The notes beneath the pieces are model-generated. The model worked only from the letters and a program-made list of their open reading frames with translations. It was not told where the DNA came from and did no database searches. Below are positions 1-7,907 of a stretch of 64,000 nt of DNA, in pieces (within the stretch, counting starts at the first letter, position 1; each line of letters starts with the position of its first letter). The translations under genes were made by a program, and so were the position numbers. This DNA is from Bacillaceae bacterium SAS-127 (GTDB lineage Bacteria > Bacillota > Bacilli > Bacillales > Domibacillaceae), in the NCBI GenBank assembly GCA_002261155.1, contig NKXN01000004.1, positions 124,001 through 188,000 on the forward strand, in the 5' to 3' direction.

Positions 1-1305
1 GGGTGGTTGAGCATTACCAATGTCACTTTAGGGGTAGCGACGGCGATGTTGTTCATTCAAATGGGGAGTTTGATGGCAATTCAATTTGGAGCAATCAACG
101 CATTAATCGCCGAAGTATATGCGACAATTGTCGCTGGAGTACTAGGAATAGGCATTTGTTATTATGCGGCCAAGTCTGGTTTGAACGTCAATTTAATGGC
201 TAGGGGTGGGGGATTTGGCTACTTTGGTGCATCGATTACTTCATTAATATATGCGACCAATTTCATCATGTATTGTGCGATTGAAGGGTCGATTATGGCG
301 GCGGCTGTTCATGAATATGTATCTTTCATTCCGATTTGGGCTTTAATGGTGTTCTTTGGCTTGATTGTTATTCCGTTGAACTGGTTTGGGATTAAGCAAT
401 TAGACAAGCTACAGAAATGGTCATTGCCGCTGTTTGTGATTTTACTCGGTGCTGGTTTTTTTCTCGTTTCGAGAAATTCCACTTTTGAAGGAAGTATATG
501 GACGTTCCTGCCGGAAGGAGGAGAGGTTGGCGGTGCTTCGCTGCTTGCTTGTATCGGAATTATGAATGGGCTTGTTGGGATCATGGCGCTGCTTGTGTCT
601 GATTACGCGAGATTTATTAAAAAAGAGGAGTTTAAAATGGGGGTGTTTGCCGTTGGCTTTTTGCCACAGCTCGTTTGTTTTTTAGTGATGGGAAGCATCG
701 GTGTTTGGTTTGGCGTGCAAATGGGTGAAGAGAATCCTGGTATTTATTTCGTACAAATTCTCGGAATTGGTGGGGCGTTATTTACTATTTTGACGCAATT
801 ACGGATTAACATTACTAATTTATATAGCAGCTCGTTATCGTTGGCGAACTTTTTTGAAAACGTCTTCAATTTTAAGCCGAGTCGAAACTTTTGGGTTGTG
901 TTTACATCGATTATGGCTATCATTTTAATGTTGGGCGGTGTGTTAAATCATATCGGCAGCTTGCTCACTTTCCAAGGGGTATTTCTTTTATCGTGGGCAG
1001 CAGTTTTACTGTCAGATGCTATAGTTGTGAAGAGAATGCTCAAAATTGGACCGAGATATTTTGAGCATCGACAAGAATATTTATATGCTTGGAATCCAGT
1101 CGGCGTTGGCGCGCTCATCATCGCTAGCGTTGTCGGATCGATCGCAGCCTTCGGATATATGGGTGTCTTCCTACAAAACATCGCGGCTTTCTTCGCTGCA
1201 GTCCTTGCCTTCATCTTAACTGTAGTCCTTGCTATCGCTACAAAAGGCAAATACTACAGCAAAAAAACAGCCGAAGACATCGGTTCAGATGAATATATAG
1301 CTTAG
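1..1305 (+). CDS. NCS1-family cytosine/purine permease (5' end outside window)
   Basis: The frame is open from base 1, so the true start lies upstream; TTG at 7 is only the first possible start codon inside the window. The visible ~434 residues hold about eleven to twelve hydrophobic helices. The pattern fits CodB-like nucleobase:cation symporter-1 permeases: an early helix pair containing GSLMAIQFGAINA, then AAKSGLNVNLMARGGGFGYF, and a short charged C-terminus. The family imports cytosine, purines, allantoin or thiamine precursors across the cytoplasmic membrane; the substrate cannot be read here. Upstream partners are not visible. A hairpin after the stop (1362-1393) probably ends the transcript. 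Family assignment is fairly sure, substrate is not. Confidence 0.8.
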   Translation, partial: GWLSITNVTLGVATAMLFIQMGSLMAIQFGAINALIAEVYATIVAGVLGIGICYYAAKSGLNVNLMARGGGFGYFGASITSLIYATNFIMYCAIEGSIMAAAVHEYVSFIPIWALMVFFGLIVIPLNWFGIKQLDKLQKWSLPLFVILLGAGFFLVSRNSTFEGSIWTFLPEGGEVGGASLLACIGIMNGLVGIMALLVSDYARFIKKEEFKMGVFAVGFLPQLVCFLVMGSIGVWFGVQMGEENPGIYFVQILGIGGALFTILTQLRINITNLYSSSLSLANFFENVFNFKPSRNFWVVFTSIMAIILMLGGVLNHIGSLLTFQGVFLLSWAAVLLSDAIVVKRMLKIGPRYFEHRQEYLYAWNPVGVGALIIASVVGSIAAFGYMGVFLQNIAAFFAAVLAFILTVVLAIATKGKYYSKKTAEDIGSDEYIA

Positions 1306-1341
1306 TTTAAGTGCCAGTTTAAGTGCCAGTTTAAGTGCCTG
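1306..1341 (+). repeat. Three tandem 12-bp units leading into a REP-like repeat
   Basis: TTTAAGTGCCAG occurs at 1306-1317 and 1318-1329, followed by TTTAAGTGCCTG at 1330-1341, whose last bases are the start of the REP-like copy at 1335-1362. The array begins directly after the permease stop codon. Confidence 0.85.
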
Positions 1342-1362
1342 TCACTCCTCGGTATTTGTCGA
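1335..1362 (+). repeat. REP-like repeat, copy 1
   Basis: This 28-bp copy begins GTGCCTGTCACTCC and ends TTTGTCGA. The same unit recurs at 1923-1950, 2204-2231, 4580-4607 (minus), 4809-4836 (minus) and 9083-9110. It differs from the commonest form at two or three central positions. Confidence 0.85.
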
Positions 1363-1393
1363 AACCCTGCGGAAAAAATGTTCCGTGGGGTTT
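1362..1393 (+). terminator. Hairpin after NCS1 permease
   Basis: AAACCCTGCGGAA and TTCCGTGGGGTTT form a 13-bp stem (two G-U pairs) around a 6-nt loop and end in a short T-rich stretch. It lies 57 bp after the permease stop. Confidence 0.55.
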
Positions 1394-1442
1394 TGGTCTA
1401 TGGTTTGATTTTGTTCATATATTGAGAGTGTGGGAGGTGTTT

Positions 1443-1490
1443 TATCTCGCGTTAACGAGCAGTAAGATTCCCCGCTGATGGAAGTTTCAC
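1443..1490 (+). repeat. Short (deleted) copy of a two-ended intergenic element
   Basis: The 5' half (TATCTCGCGTTAACGAGC, then AGTAAGA) matches one end of the long element at 21051-21264 read on the minus strand. The 3' half (CCCCGCTGATGGAAGTTTCA, then C) matches its other end. The ~160 bp between them in the long copy is absent here. Confidence 0.6.
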
Positions 1491-1520
1491 TCTATTATTT
1501 TTAAGAAAGAAGGGATCAAC

Positions 1521-1901
1521 ATGGCTATTAAATTCATCAAGATTTCCGTTGTGTACTTTGCTTTGGGGGTTTTGCTTGGTTATTATATGTCCATTCAGCA
1601 TTCTTATGAGCTAACAAGTGTTCATGTGCACTTGCTTTTACTCGGATGGGTAGCGTTCATGTTTGCCGGGATTATTTATTATCTATTTCCGTCGCTTACT
1701 TTTGGAAAAATAGCTAAAGCTCACTTTTGGCTTCATAACATCGGCCTTCCTATTATGATGATCGCCTTAGCCTTCTTACTCACAACAAAAAACGAAGCTC
1801 TCACAGCCTGGGTAGATATCGGATCCACACTAACCGTACTCGGCATCCTTCTCTTCACCTATAACCTACTAACTAACCTAAAAAGCACACCATCTAAATA
1901 A
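1521..1901 (+). CDS. Small heme-copper-oxidase/NorB-like membrane protein
   Basis: This is a 126-aa protein with four predicted membrane helices. HVHLLLLGWVAFMFAGIIYY and HFWLHNIGLP resemble the His-bearing helices of cytochrome oxidase subunit I / NorB, where histidines bind heme. It is far shorter than a catalytic subunit (12 helices), so it is at most a one-domain relative; Bacillus genomes carry such short proteins annotated as cytochrome-c oxidase-like. GAAGGG lies 8 bp before the ATG, supporting this start. It stands alone, downstream of a shortened repeat element and upstream of REP copy 2. Function unknown; a role in heme or respiratory assembly is only a guess. Confidence 0.65.
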   Translation: MAIKFIKISVVYFALGVLLGYYMSIQHSYELTSVHVHLLLLGWVAFMFAGIIYYLFPSLTFGKIAKAHFWLHNIGLPIMMIALAFLLTTKNEALTAWVDIGSTLTVLGILLFTYNLLTNLKSTPSK

Positions 1902-1922
1902 GGAGAATACCGGGGAGGGTTG

Positions 1923-1950
1923 GTGCCTGTCACTCCCCGGTTTTTGTCGA
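1923..1950 (+). repeat. REP-like repeat, copy 2
   Basis: This is a full 28-bp copy (GTGCCTGTCACTCCCCGG to TTTGTCGA), lying 3 bp beyond the stop of the convergent small membrane gene at 1953-2162. Confidence 0.85.
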
Positions 1951-1952
1951 TT

Positions 1953-2162
1953 CTACTTCTTTTTAGTCGGCGGCGGATCGATTTTATCGTTTTCGTTGCC
2001 CAATAGGAAGAAGGAGATACCACCCGATAAAACGACGGCACTAGCAATGATTAACACGCGTGTTGTCCAATCAACCATCGCATAATCTTTCGCTAGCATC
2101 CATGTGGCTAGAATCCCAACAACAACCATAATCGGCACGGCAAAAGTCATTCTCTTTTTCAT
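1953..2162 (-). CDS. Small two-helix membrane protein, unknown function
   Basis: This 69-aa protein has two hydrophobic helices (about residues 7-24 and 34-54), a Lys/Arg-rich N-terminus and a charged tail ending PPPTKKK. A clear AAAGGAG lies 8 bp before the ATG on the minus strand, which makes a real gene likely despite the small size. It is bracketed by REP copies 2 and 3, one at each end. I do not recognise the family; nothing in the sequence suggests a catalytic role. Confidence 0.6.
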   Translation of the reverse strand: MKKRMTFAVPIMVVVGILATWMLAKDYAMVDWTTRVLIIASAVVLSGGISFFLLGNENDKIDPPPTKKK

Positions 2163-2203
2163 TTATCTACACTCCTTTATAAAACAAGTGTAGCATACGG
2201 GAG

Positions 2204-2231
2204 GTGCCTGTCACTCCCCGATTTTTGTCGA
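2204..2231 (+). repeat. REP-like repeat, copy 3 (upstream of RAYT)
   Basis: This full 28-bp copy lies 172 bp upstream of the REP-associated transposase start and in the same orientation, as expected for a RAYT with its cognate repeat. Confidence 0.85.
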
Positions 2232-2403
2232 AATAATTTTCTTCTCGCTAAAAAGGGTTTGGCATAAAGGGTGTCAAATATGTTACAGTATAGGTCGTTT
2301 TGACTCATATTTTGTCCTATTATAAGGAGGTTACTCGCCTTGTTTCTTCATTTGTTCCCCGCTGTCCGTACTACTCAATCCCCTCTAAAGGAAAGAACGT
2401 AAC

Positions 2404-2973
2404 ATGCCGCGAAAAAGAAGAGTCTGGATACCTGAAAAGTTTTATCATATTGTTTCCCGTGGGAATCGCCGTGATCCACTGTTTTACTACCATGATGACT
2501 TCGAAGCCTTCTTCTACATCCTCAACCAGCTCCATGAAACCCACCCTTTTGAACTCGCATCCTACTGTTTAATGACGAATCATTTTCACTTGCAGCTACG
2601 CTCTACTCAGCAGCCCATCTCTAAAGTAATGTCCCTACTAAACAAAAGATTTGCTGATTACTTCAATACTCGTTATCGCTTGAGCGGCCATGTGTTTGAA
2701 AAGCGATTTTTCGACGAAGTGATTTATGATCAAGAGGAGATGCTCCGCGTCAGCCGCTATATTCACTTAAATCCTATTACCGCTAAAATGGTCACCTGCC
2801 CAGAGCTTTATCCGTGGAGCAGCTATTCATTTTACCGTCCCGATAATAGCAAAGAGTCACCCCCTTATATGAACATCGCTCCCCTACTAGCAGGTTACCG
2901 AGGTACATTAGAGGAAAAAAAGCTCCAATATTGCGAAACGATCAATGAAAAAGCATTTTCTCTCTCTAATTAA
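2404..2973 (+). CDS. REP-associated tyrosine transposase (RAYT, Y1/IS200-like fold)
   Basis: This 189-aa protein carries the family marks: N-terminal RKRRVWIPEKFYHIVSRGNR, the HUH metal motif in MTNHFHLQL (about residues 56-64), a Tyr-rich helix in KRFADYFNTRY that supplies the nucleophile region, and GHVFEKRFF followed by YIHLNP. RAYTs are single-copy relatives of IS200 transposases that nick single-stranded DNA at REP hairpins and are thought to spread REPs rather than themselves. The REP-like family in this window is the obvious partner: copy 3 is 172 bp upstream and six copies lie within 8 kb. The promoter is not obvious. It ends in a strong hairpin shared with murB. The gene appears intact. 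Confidence 0.88.
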   Translation: MPRKRRVWIPEKFYHIVSRGNRRDPLFYYHDDFEAFFYILNQLHETHPFELASYCLMTNHFHLQLRSTQQPISKVMSLLNKRFADYFNTRYRLSGHVFEKRFFDEVIYDQEEMLRVSRYIHLNPITAKMVTCPELYPWSSYSFYRPDNSKESPPYMNIAPLLAGYRGTLEEKKLQYCETINEKAFSLSN

Positions 2974-2975
2974 AA

Positions 2976-3007
2976 AAAGGAAGCCTCTCGCATATGAGGC
3001 TTCCTTT
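2976..3007. terminator. Bidirectional terminator between RAYT and murB
   Basis: AAAGGAAGCCTC and GAGGCTTCCTTT form a perfect 12-bp stem with an 8-nt loop. T-rich sequence follows on both strands, so it can end both convergent genes. Confidence 0.85.
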
Positions 3008-3013
3008 GTCCTT

Positions 3014-3943
3014 TTATTCGTTTTCACCGATAATCTTTACTTCTCGTTCTAATTCTACGTTGAATTTTTCTTTGACTGTCTTTTGAACATGTTTGATCAA
3101 GGAAATGTAGTCAGTCGCTGTGGCGTTGTCGATGTTGACGATGAAACCAGCATGCTTCGTTGACACTTCGGCACCGCCAATTCTTGTTCCTTGCAAGCCG
3201 CTGTCTTGGATCAGCTTACCAGCGTAGTATCCAGGTGGACGTTTAAAGACGCTTCCGCAAGATGGGTACTCAAGCGGCTGCATCGTTTCTCGTCGGTTCG
3301 TTAAGTCATCCATCACCGTTTTGATTTCGTCATAGTTCCCTGGCTTCAATTTAAAACCTGCTTCAAGTACGATATATCTATTCGTTGGAATGTTGCTTGT
3401 GCGATACGATAGATCCAAATCTGCTGCTGCAAGCTTTACTAATTCGCCTTCGCGGCTAACGATGAGCGCATAGTCAAGGACGTCTTTAATTTCTCCGCCG
3501 TACGCTCCTGCATTCATAAATAATGCGCCGCCAACTGAACCGGGAATACCGCAAGCAAACTCTAGTCCGGTTAACTTGGCCTTCAAAGCTTCTCTAGAGG
3601 CTTCAATAATCGCCGCTCCACTTTGAGCAACAAGCGTATTATCCTCTGAAACATAAATTTTGTTTAAAAACTCCAAATTAATGACAATACCACGAATACC
3701 GCCATCTCGGACAATTAAGTTTGATCCATTACCAAGTAGTGTTAGCGGGATCTCATTCTCGTTAGCAAATTTGACGACTTGTTGTACTTCTTCATACGTT
3801 GATGGTGTGACGAACAAATCCGCTTTACCACCTAATTTTGTGTACGTATGATTTTTTAAATATTCATCAAGGTGAACATGTTCTTTATTCACCACAGTTT
3901 GTAATTTATCGTAAAATTGACGATAATCAGTCACTTTGATCAT
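3014..3943 (-). CDS. murB: UDP-N-acetylenolpyruvoylglucosamine reductase
   Basis: This 309-aa cytoplasmic flavoenzyme reduces UDP-GlcNAc-enolpyruvate to UDP-MurNAc with NADPH, the second committed step of peptidoglycan precursor synthesis. The FAD-binding half shows [27 protein letters not shown] and [20 protein letters not shown]. The substrate half shows YRTSN, then [10 protein letters not shown] with the catalytic Ser, and KHAGFIVN near the end. Length is typical of short Gram-positive MurB proteins. AAAAGG lies 5-10 bp before the ATG. It is monocistronic here, unlike the division-cluster copy of many Bacilli, so it may be a second murB or a relocated one. Confidence 0.95.
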   Translation of the reverse strand: MIKVTDYRQFYDKLQTVVNKEHVHLDEYLKNHTYTKLGGKADLFVTPSTYEEVQQVVKFANENEIPLTLLGNGSNLIVRDGGIRGIVINLEFLNKIYVSEDNTLVAQSGAAIIEASREALKAKLTGLEFACGIPGSVGGALFMNAGAYGGEIKDVLDYALIVSREGELVKLAAADLDLSYRTSNIPTNRYIVLEAGFKLKPGNYDEIKTVMDDLTNRRETMQPLEYPSCGSVFKRPPGYYAGKLIQDSGLQGTRIGGAEVSTKHAGFIVNIDNATATDYISLIKHVQKTVKEKFNVELEREVKIIGENE

Positions 3944-4068
3944 TCCTTTTCACATTTTCACTATAATGAATTATAGCAGTTTTTTTATTAAAGTATGATG
4001 ATTTTGCTAAAGCATTTCAACTTTTAGGGAAAAAATCCTATTAGAAATGAAAAAAGAGGGTGTTGTTG

Positions 4069-4527
4069 ATGAAAATATTAATTGATGCGGATGGGTGCCC
4101 TGTGGTCGATGAAACGTGCAAGGTGGCGAAATGTTTTGATCTCCCAGTGCTGATTTTTTGTGATACTGCCCATAATATGAGGCGTGATGGAGCAGAAACA
4201 ATTACCGTATCCAAAGGAGCAGATGCAGTTGACTTTGTGCTCGTCAACCGAGTGGAAAAAGGAGACCTTGTCGTGACGCAAGACTACGGATTAGCCGCGA
4301 TGGTACTCGCCAAAAAAGGAGCGGCAATCGATCAAAATGGTCGAAGCTATACCTCAGACAATATTGACCAACTGCTACATAGTCGCCACACAGCGAAGAA
4401 AATCCGCCAAGCAGGAGGCAGACTGAAGGGGCCGAAAAAAAGGAAAAAAGCAGACAATGAAATTTTCGAGAAGCGGTTAATTACCTGGTGTGAGCAACAA
4501 CGTGGACCAATCAATGAACACAACTAA
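4069..4527 (+). CDS. yqxD: YaiI/YqxD family protein (UPF0178, DUF188)
   Basis: This ~152-aa protein opens MKILIDADGCPVVDE, the hallmark acidic motif of the UPF0178 family (E. coli YaiI, B. subtilis YqxD), and continues with HNMRRDGAE, VTQDYGLAAM and a basic tail. The fold resembles PIN-type nucleases and the invariant Asp residues suggest metal binding, but the function is unproven. ATG 4069 is chosen over the in-frame GTG/TTG codons at 4060-4066 because AGAGGG at 4055-4060 sits 8 bp before it. It is a single gene ended by the hairpin at 4537-4570. Confidence 0.9.
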   Translation: MKILIDADGCPVVDETCKVAKCFDLPVLIFCDTAHNMRRDGAETITVSKGADAVDFVLVNRVEKGDLVVTQDYGLAAMVLAKKGAAIDQNGRSYTSDNIDQLLHSRHTAKKIRQAGGRLKGPKKRKKADNEIFEKRLITWCEQQRGPINEHN

Positions 4528-4536
4528 ACAAGTGAA

Positions 4537-4574
4537 AAGCCACAAGATCGAATTGATGATCTTGTGGCTTTTTT
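4537..4574 (+). terminator. Terminator of yqxD
   Basis: AAGCCACAAGATC and GATCTTGTGGCTT form a perfect 13-bp stem with an 8-nt loop, followed by a T run. Confidence 0.9.
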
Positions 4575-4579
4575 GTGTT

Positions 4580-4607
4580 TCGACAAAACTCGGGGAGTGA
4601 CAGGCAC
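4580..4607 (-). repeat. REP-like repeat, copy 4
   Basis: This is a full 28-bp copy on the minus strand (reads TCGACAAAACTCGGGGAGTG on plus). It shares the central GAG variant with copy 5, so ACTC/GAGT can pair as a short hairpin. Confidence 0.85.
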
Positions 4608-4624
4608 CTCCCGAAAAGATTGTA

Positions 4625-4653
4625 TTTACAAAATAAGGGGTGTTCTTTATAAT
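4625..4653 (+). promoter_or_regulatory. Sigma-A type promoter of polysaccharide locus 1
   Basis: TTTACA (4625-4630) and TATAAT (4648-4653) are separated by exactly 17 bp, close to the vegetative consensus. Transcription would start near 4660 and leave a ~215-nt leader that contains REP copy 5. A SinR-type box overlaps the -10. Confidence 0.75.
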
Positions 4654-4669
4654 ATTCTTTATAGAGAAC
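4642..4669. promoter_or_regulatory. Paired SinR-type operator boxes over the locus 1 promoter
   Basis: GTTCTTT (4642-4648) runs into the -10 hexamer, and AGAGAAC (4663-4669, i.e. GTTCTCT on minus) lies just past the expected start point. Both fit the GTTCTYT consensus known for B. subtilis SinR at the eps promoter. Their inverted layout around the start site fits repression. A sinR gene lies at 51.1-51.4 kb. Confidence 0.6.
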
Positions 4670-4808
4670 AAATTGTTTGTTATATTGAACGGTGTAAGTA
4701 GGATTACATGTGCTTGTTCGAATGTTGAAATAGCTGGACATCCGTTTTTATTATGCTAGAGAACAGTGATTTGCTCATAAGCTTCATAGTGTCCTTCCCA
4801 TTTTTTGT

Positions 4809-4836
4809 TCGACAAAACTCGGGGAGTGACAGGCAC
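4809..4836 (-). repeat. REP-like repeat, copy 5
   Basis: This copy has the same 28-bp sequence as copy 4, in the untranslated leader of the EpsC-like gene and 38 bp before its start. Confidence 0.85.
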
Positions 4837-4861
4837 CTAAAAAAACAGGCACCTAAAAAAA
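4830..4861 (+). repeat. Tandem 16-bp duplication at the REP edge
   Basis: CAGGCACCTAAAAAAA is present twice head to tail (4830-4845 and 4846-4861). The first unit starts inside REP copy 5, and the second runs into the AGGAGGGG ribosome binding site of the next gene. Confidence 0.85.
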
Positions 4862-4874
4862 GGAGGGGAGTCAT

Positions 4875-6701
4875 ATGATTTATCAGAGGCGAGTGACGGT
4901 GTTGGTGTTCATGGATGTGTTGTTGGTATTTGTGGCGGTGGTGTTCGGGCAGTTGGTGGTCGGAGGTTTGCTGGAGTTTGATTATTTATCCATTTTAGCG
5001 ATCATTGCTGGCTTGGTGTGCAGTTATCAAGTGTTTGCCTTGAAGAGTCATTTGTATAAGAAGGCGTGGTCCTTTGCTAGTATACGGGAGCTAATTGTTT
5101 TGTTGCAGGCGATTACTTTGTCTGTGATCAGCATAATGGCGATTGACTTCATCATGACACAACAAGTCAATCCACGGTTGTATGTCGTGATTTGGATGGC
5201 ATTGATGCTGTTCATCGGCGGCTCGCGATTTTCCATCCGGGTGCTACGTGATACGGTTTTCTTACCAAATAAAAATAAAAAACGAACATTAATAGTTGGA
5301 GCTGGGGCCGCTGGTGTTATGGTCGTTCGTCAACTACAGAGAGAAGCTGACATTGACTTGTTACCCGTTGCTTTCGTAGATGATGACCAAAGAAAGCATC
5401 GACTGGAAATATTGGGTGTCCCTGTAGTGGGAAGCATCGCTAACATTCAAGAAATCGTTCGAACTCATAACATTGAACATATTATTATTGCAATTCCTTC
5501 TCTTAATAAAAAAGAGATTAATACTATTTACCAAACATGTTTGCAAACAAATAGAAAAACGCAAATCATCCCAAAAATAGAAGACCTCATGCTCGGAAAA
5601 CTTTCTGTCCATCAATGGCAAGATGTTCGTCCAGAGGATTTGTTAGCACGAGAACCGATAGAACTAGCGACGGATCATATTACAGAAACGATTCATGAAA
5701 AGGTCGTGCTCGTCACAGGCGCAGGTGGATCGATTGGCTCGGAAATTTGCCGTCAAATTGCTCATTTCAACCCTGCTGAGCTGATTCTACTTGGACATGG
5801 TGAAAATAGTATTTACACGATCGAGATGGAGCTGACGGAAAAATACAAAGGGGTTATACATATTATTCCTGTTATAGCGGACATCCAAGATCGAGAACGC
5901 ATGCTACAAGTGATGGAACGATATAAACCAGATATTATTTATCATGCAGCTGCTCATAAGCATGTCCCTCTAATGGAAGAAAATCCCCATGAAGCGGTCA
6001 AAAACAATATTATCGGAACAAAAAATGTTGTAGAAGCCGCTGCCAAATATGAAGTGGAGAGCTTTGTGATGGTGTCAACGGATAAAGCCGTTAATCCAAC
6101 GAGTGTGATGGGCGCGACGAAACGAGTAGCTGAAATAATTGTGCAAAATATGAACGGTCGGGTGAAGACGAAATTTGTAGCGGTGCGATTTGGGAATGTT
6201 CTTGGGAGTCGTGGTAGTGTTATTCCTTTGTTTAAGAAGCAGATTGAACAAGGTGGACCTGTAACAGTCACTCATCCCGAAATGGAGCGTTATTTTATGA
6301 CGATTCCCGAAGCGTCTCGGCTTGTGATTCAAGCAGGAACATTAGCGAACGGGGGAGAGATTTTTGTATTAGATATGGGTGAACCCGTTAAAATTGTTGA
6401 CTTGGCGAAAAACTTAATTAAATTATCGGGCTTTACTATAGAAGAAATTGGCATTCAGTTTACCGGGATCCGACCGGGAGAAAAGCTGTATGAAGAACTG
6501 CTCAATGACAATGAAGTACATGAACAACAAATTCATCCGAAAATTCATATCGGAAAAGCAGTTATGCAAAATATGGAGGCTGTTGACTATTTACTCGCTA
6601 CATTTATGACGATGGATAGTCATACACTCGGTCACCTATTATTAGAGATTGCTCATCATCGGACAGTAATTTCTCAGAAGGCGGTAGCTATTAATACGTA
6701 A
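4875..6701 (+). CDS. epsC: EpsC/CapD-type membrane nucleoside-diphosphate-sugar 4,6-dehydratase
   Basis: This 608-aa enzyme has about four N-terminal membrane helices (residues 1-115), a first Rossmann fold (IVGAGAAGVMVV, ~139), and the catalytic SDR domain (VTGAGGSIGSE, ~280) with VSTDKAVNP (~400) and MGATKR (~411). Members (B. subtilis EpsC, PglF, CapD) convert UDP-GlcNAc to a 4-keto-6-deoxy sugar, the first step to rare amino sugars. Length matches EpsC (~600). A strong AAAGGAGGGG precedes the ATG by 6 bp. It leads locus 1 and is the first gene behind a sigma-A promoter carrying SinR-type boxes. No aminotransferase follows directly; the only one in the window is at 39.4 kb. Confidence 0.88.
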   Translation: MIYQRRVTVLVFMDVLLVFVAVVFGQLVVGGLLEFDYLSILAIIAGLVCSYQVFALKSHLYKKAWSFASIRELIVLLQAITLSVISIMAIDFIMTQQVNPRLYVVIWMALMLFIGGSRFSIRVLRDTVFLPNKNKKRTLIVGAGAAGVMVVRQLQREADIDLLPVAFVDDDQRKHRLEILGVPVVGSIANIQEIVRTHNIEHIIIAIPSLNKKEINTIYQTCLQTNRKTQIIPKIEDLMLGKLSVHQWQDVRPEDLLAREPIELATDHITETIHEKVVLVTGAGGSIGSEICRQIAHFNPAELILLGHGENSIYTIEMELTEKYKGVIHIIPVIADIQDRERMLQVMERYKPDIIYHAAAHKHVPLMEENPHEAVKNNIIGTKNVVEAAAKYEVESFVMVSTDKAVNPTSVMGATKRVAEIIVQNMNGRVKTKFVAVRFGNVLGSRGSVIPLFKKQIEQGGPVTVTHPEMERYFMTIPEASRLVIQAGTLANGGEIFVLDMGEPVKIVDLAKNLIKLSGFTIEEIGIQFTGIRPGEKLYEELLNDNEVHEQQIHPKIHIGKAVMQNMEAVDYLLATFMTMDSHTLGHLLLEIAHHRTVISQKAVAINT

Positions 6702-6756
6702 GATATTGTTCCTCATTCTAAAACGATGACGAATAAAAAAGGAGCTGGAAAAATCC

Positions 6757-7833
6757 GTGATAAAAGAAAATGTGAAGTACAAAATCCTTGATCTCTCCAA
6801 AAGGGGAGAATGGCTTGATTTTGTTATGAAATGTGAAACTTATGATGTATTCTATCTTCCGCAATATGCACAAATGTATGAAGAAAGGGGAGAAGGGGTA
6901 GCGCAATTATTTGTATATGAGCAATCTGAAGAGGAATTTATCATCTACCCTTTTTTAAAACGAGAGATTCCAGATCGCGTTGATGATCAAATCTATTATG
7001 ATATTACCACTCCTTATGGATATGGAGGACCGTTGTGTTCTGCTAGTCAATTAAAAGAAGACGATGATTTTCTTCATGATTTTAGACGTGCCTTTGAGCA
7101 TTATTGTAAAGAAGCGGGGATTGTTAGTGAGTTTGTTCGTCTCCATCCTTATTTACAAACGGAAGCAGTATTAAAGGGGTATTTGAACATGATGTGCGCC
7201 GGTGAGTTTGTTTATAATGATGTCACCAAGACGGAAGAAGAAACTTGGCGTGCGGTAGCTCCGAGCAAGAGACGGAAAGTTAACAAGAGTAAGCGGCATC
7301 AAGTAAAGGTGCAGTTTATCGATGGAAGGGATATTGGCCCGAAAGAAATTCAAATATTCTATGACATTTATACAGAAACAATGGATAAGAAGCAAGCTTC
7401 ATCTTTTTATTATTTCTCGCTGGAGTTTTTTCAAGCTTATTTCGAAGCATTGAAAGATCATATTACTTTAGCGTTCGCTCTACATGAGGATCAAGTGATC
7501 TCTGCTAATTTACTATTAAAAAGCGAAGGGTTTGTCACTATTCACTTAAGTGCTTCTTTCAAAGAGCATCTTCATTTATGTCCAAACTGCTATTTACGAT
7601 ATGAATGTGTTCTATGGGGTCAAAGAAATGGCTATCGAATTGTCGACCATGGGGGAGGAAAAGAAAAAGGCGATTCCTTGTATAGATACAAACGACAATT
7701 CTCCAACACTGAAACAAACTTTTACATCGGTAAAAAAATTCACAATCAACAAATCTACAACCAACTAGCTAGTGCAAAAACGAACCTCGTTCAAGGAGAA
7801 GAAGCTAGTTTTTTTCCAGAATATCGAAAATGA
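6757..7833 (+). CDS. FemAB/GNAT-like aminoacyl- or acetyltransferase
   Basis: This 358-aa soluble protein uses a GTG start 10 bp after AAAGGAG. The N-terminal part has the FemAB-type entry (WLDFV, then DVFYLPQYAQMY) and PYGYGGPL. The C-terminal half has the GNAT core SANLLLKSEGFVTIHLSA, then YLRYECVLWGQRNG and DHGGGKEKGDSLYRYKRQF. This is typical of the Acetyltransf_6/FemAB-like group found in exopolysaccharide and peptidoglycan clusters, which add amino acids or acyl groups to sugars or muropeptides. Being between the dehydratase and two ATP-grasp ligases suggests that it modifies the glycan. The donor and acceptor cannot be read. Confidence 0.75.
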   Translation: MIKENVKYKILDLSKRGEWLDFVMKCETYDVFYLPQYAQMYEERGEGVAQLFVYEQSEEEFIIYPFLKREIPDRVDDQIYYDITTPYGYGGPLCSASQLKEDDDFLHDFRRAFEHYCKEAGIVSEFVRLHPYLQTEAVLKGYLNMMCAGEFVYNDVTKTEEETWRAVAPSKRRKVNKSKRHQVKVQFIDGRDIGPKEIQIFYDIYTETMDKKQASSFYYFSLEFFQAYFEALKDHITLAFALHEDQVISANLLLKSEGFVTIHLSASFKEHLHLCPNCYLRYECVLWGQRNGYRIVDHGGGKEKGDSLYRYKRQFSNTETNFYIGKKIHNQQIYNQLASAKTNLVQGEEASFFPEYRK

Positions 7834-7907
7834 CAGAGATTTGTCAAAATAAAAGGTCTGTGGTGAGTTTAAGCAGCAAAAAAATTGATTGAGAGTGGTG
7901 AAAAGTT

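Noticed and set aside
2300-2572. 90-codon plus-strand frame overlapping the RAYT start
   Set aside because: Different frame from the clearly conserved transposase, no family resemblance and no ribosome site at a fitting distance.
3868-3882. GTTCTTT heptamer inside murB (and another inside ptsI near 23550)
   Set aside because: Single exact heptamers in coding DNA, away from promoters, are expected by chance at this frequency.
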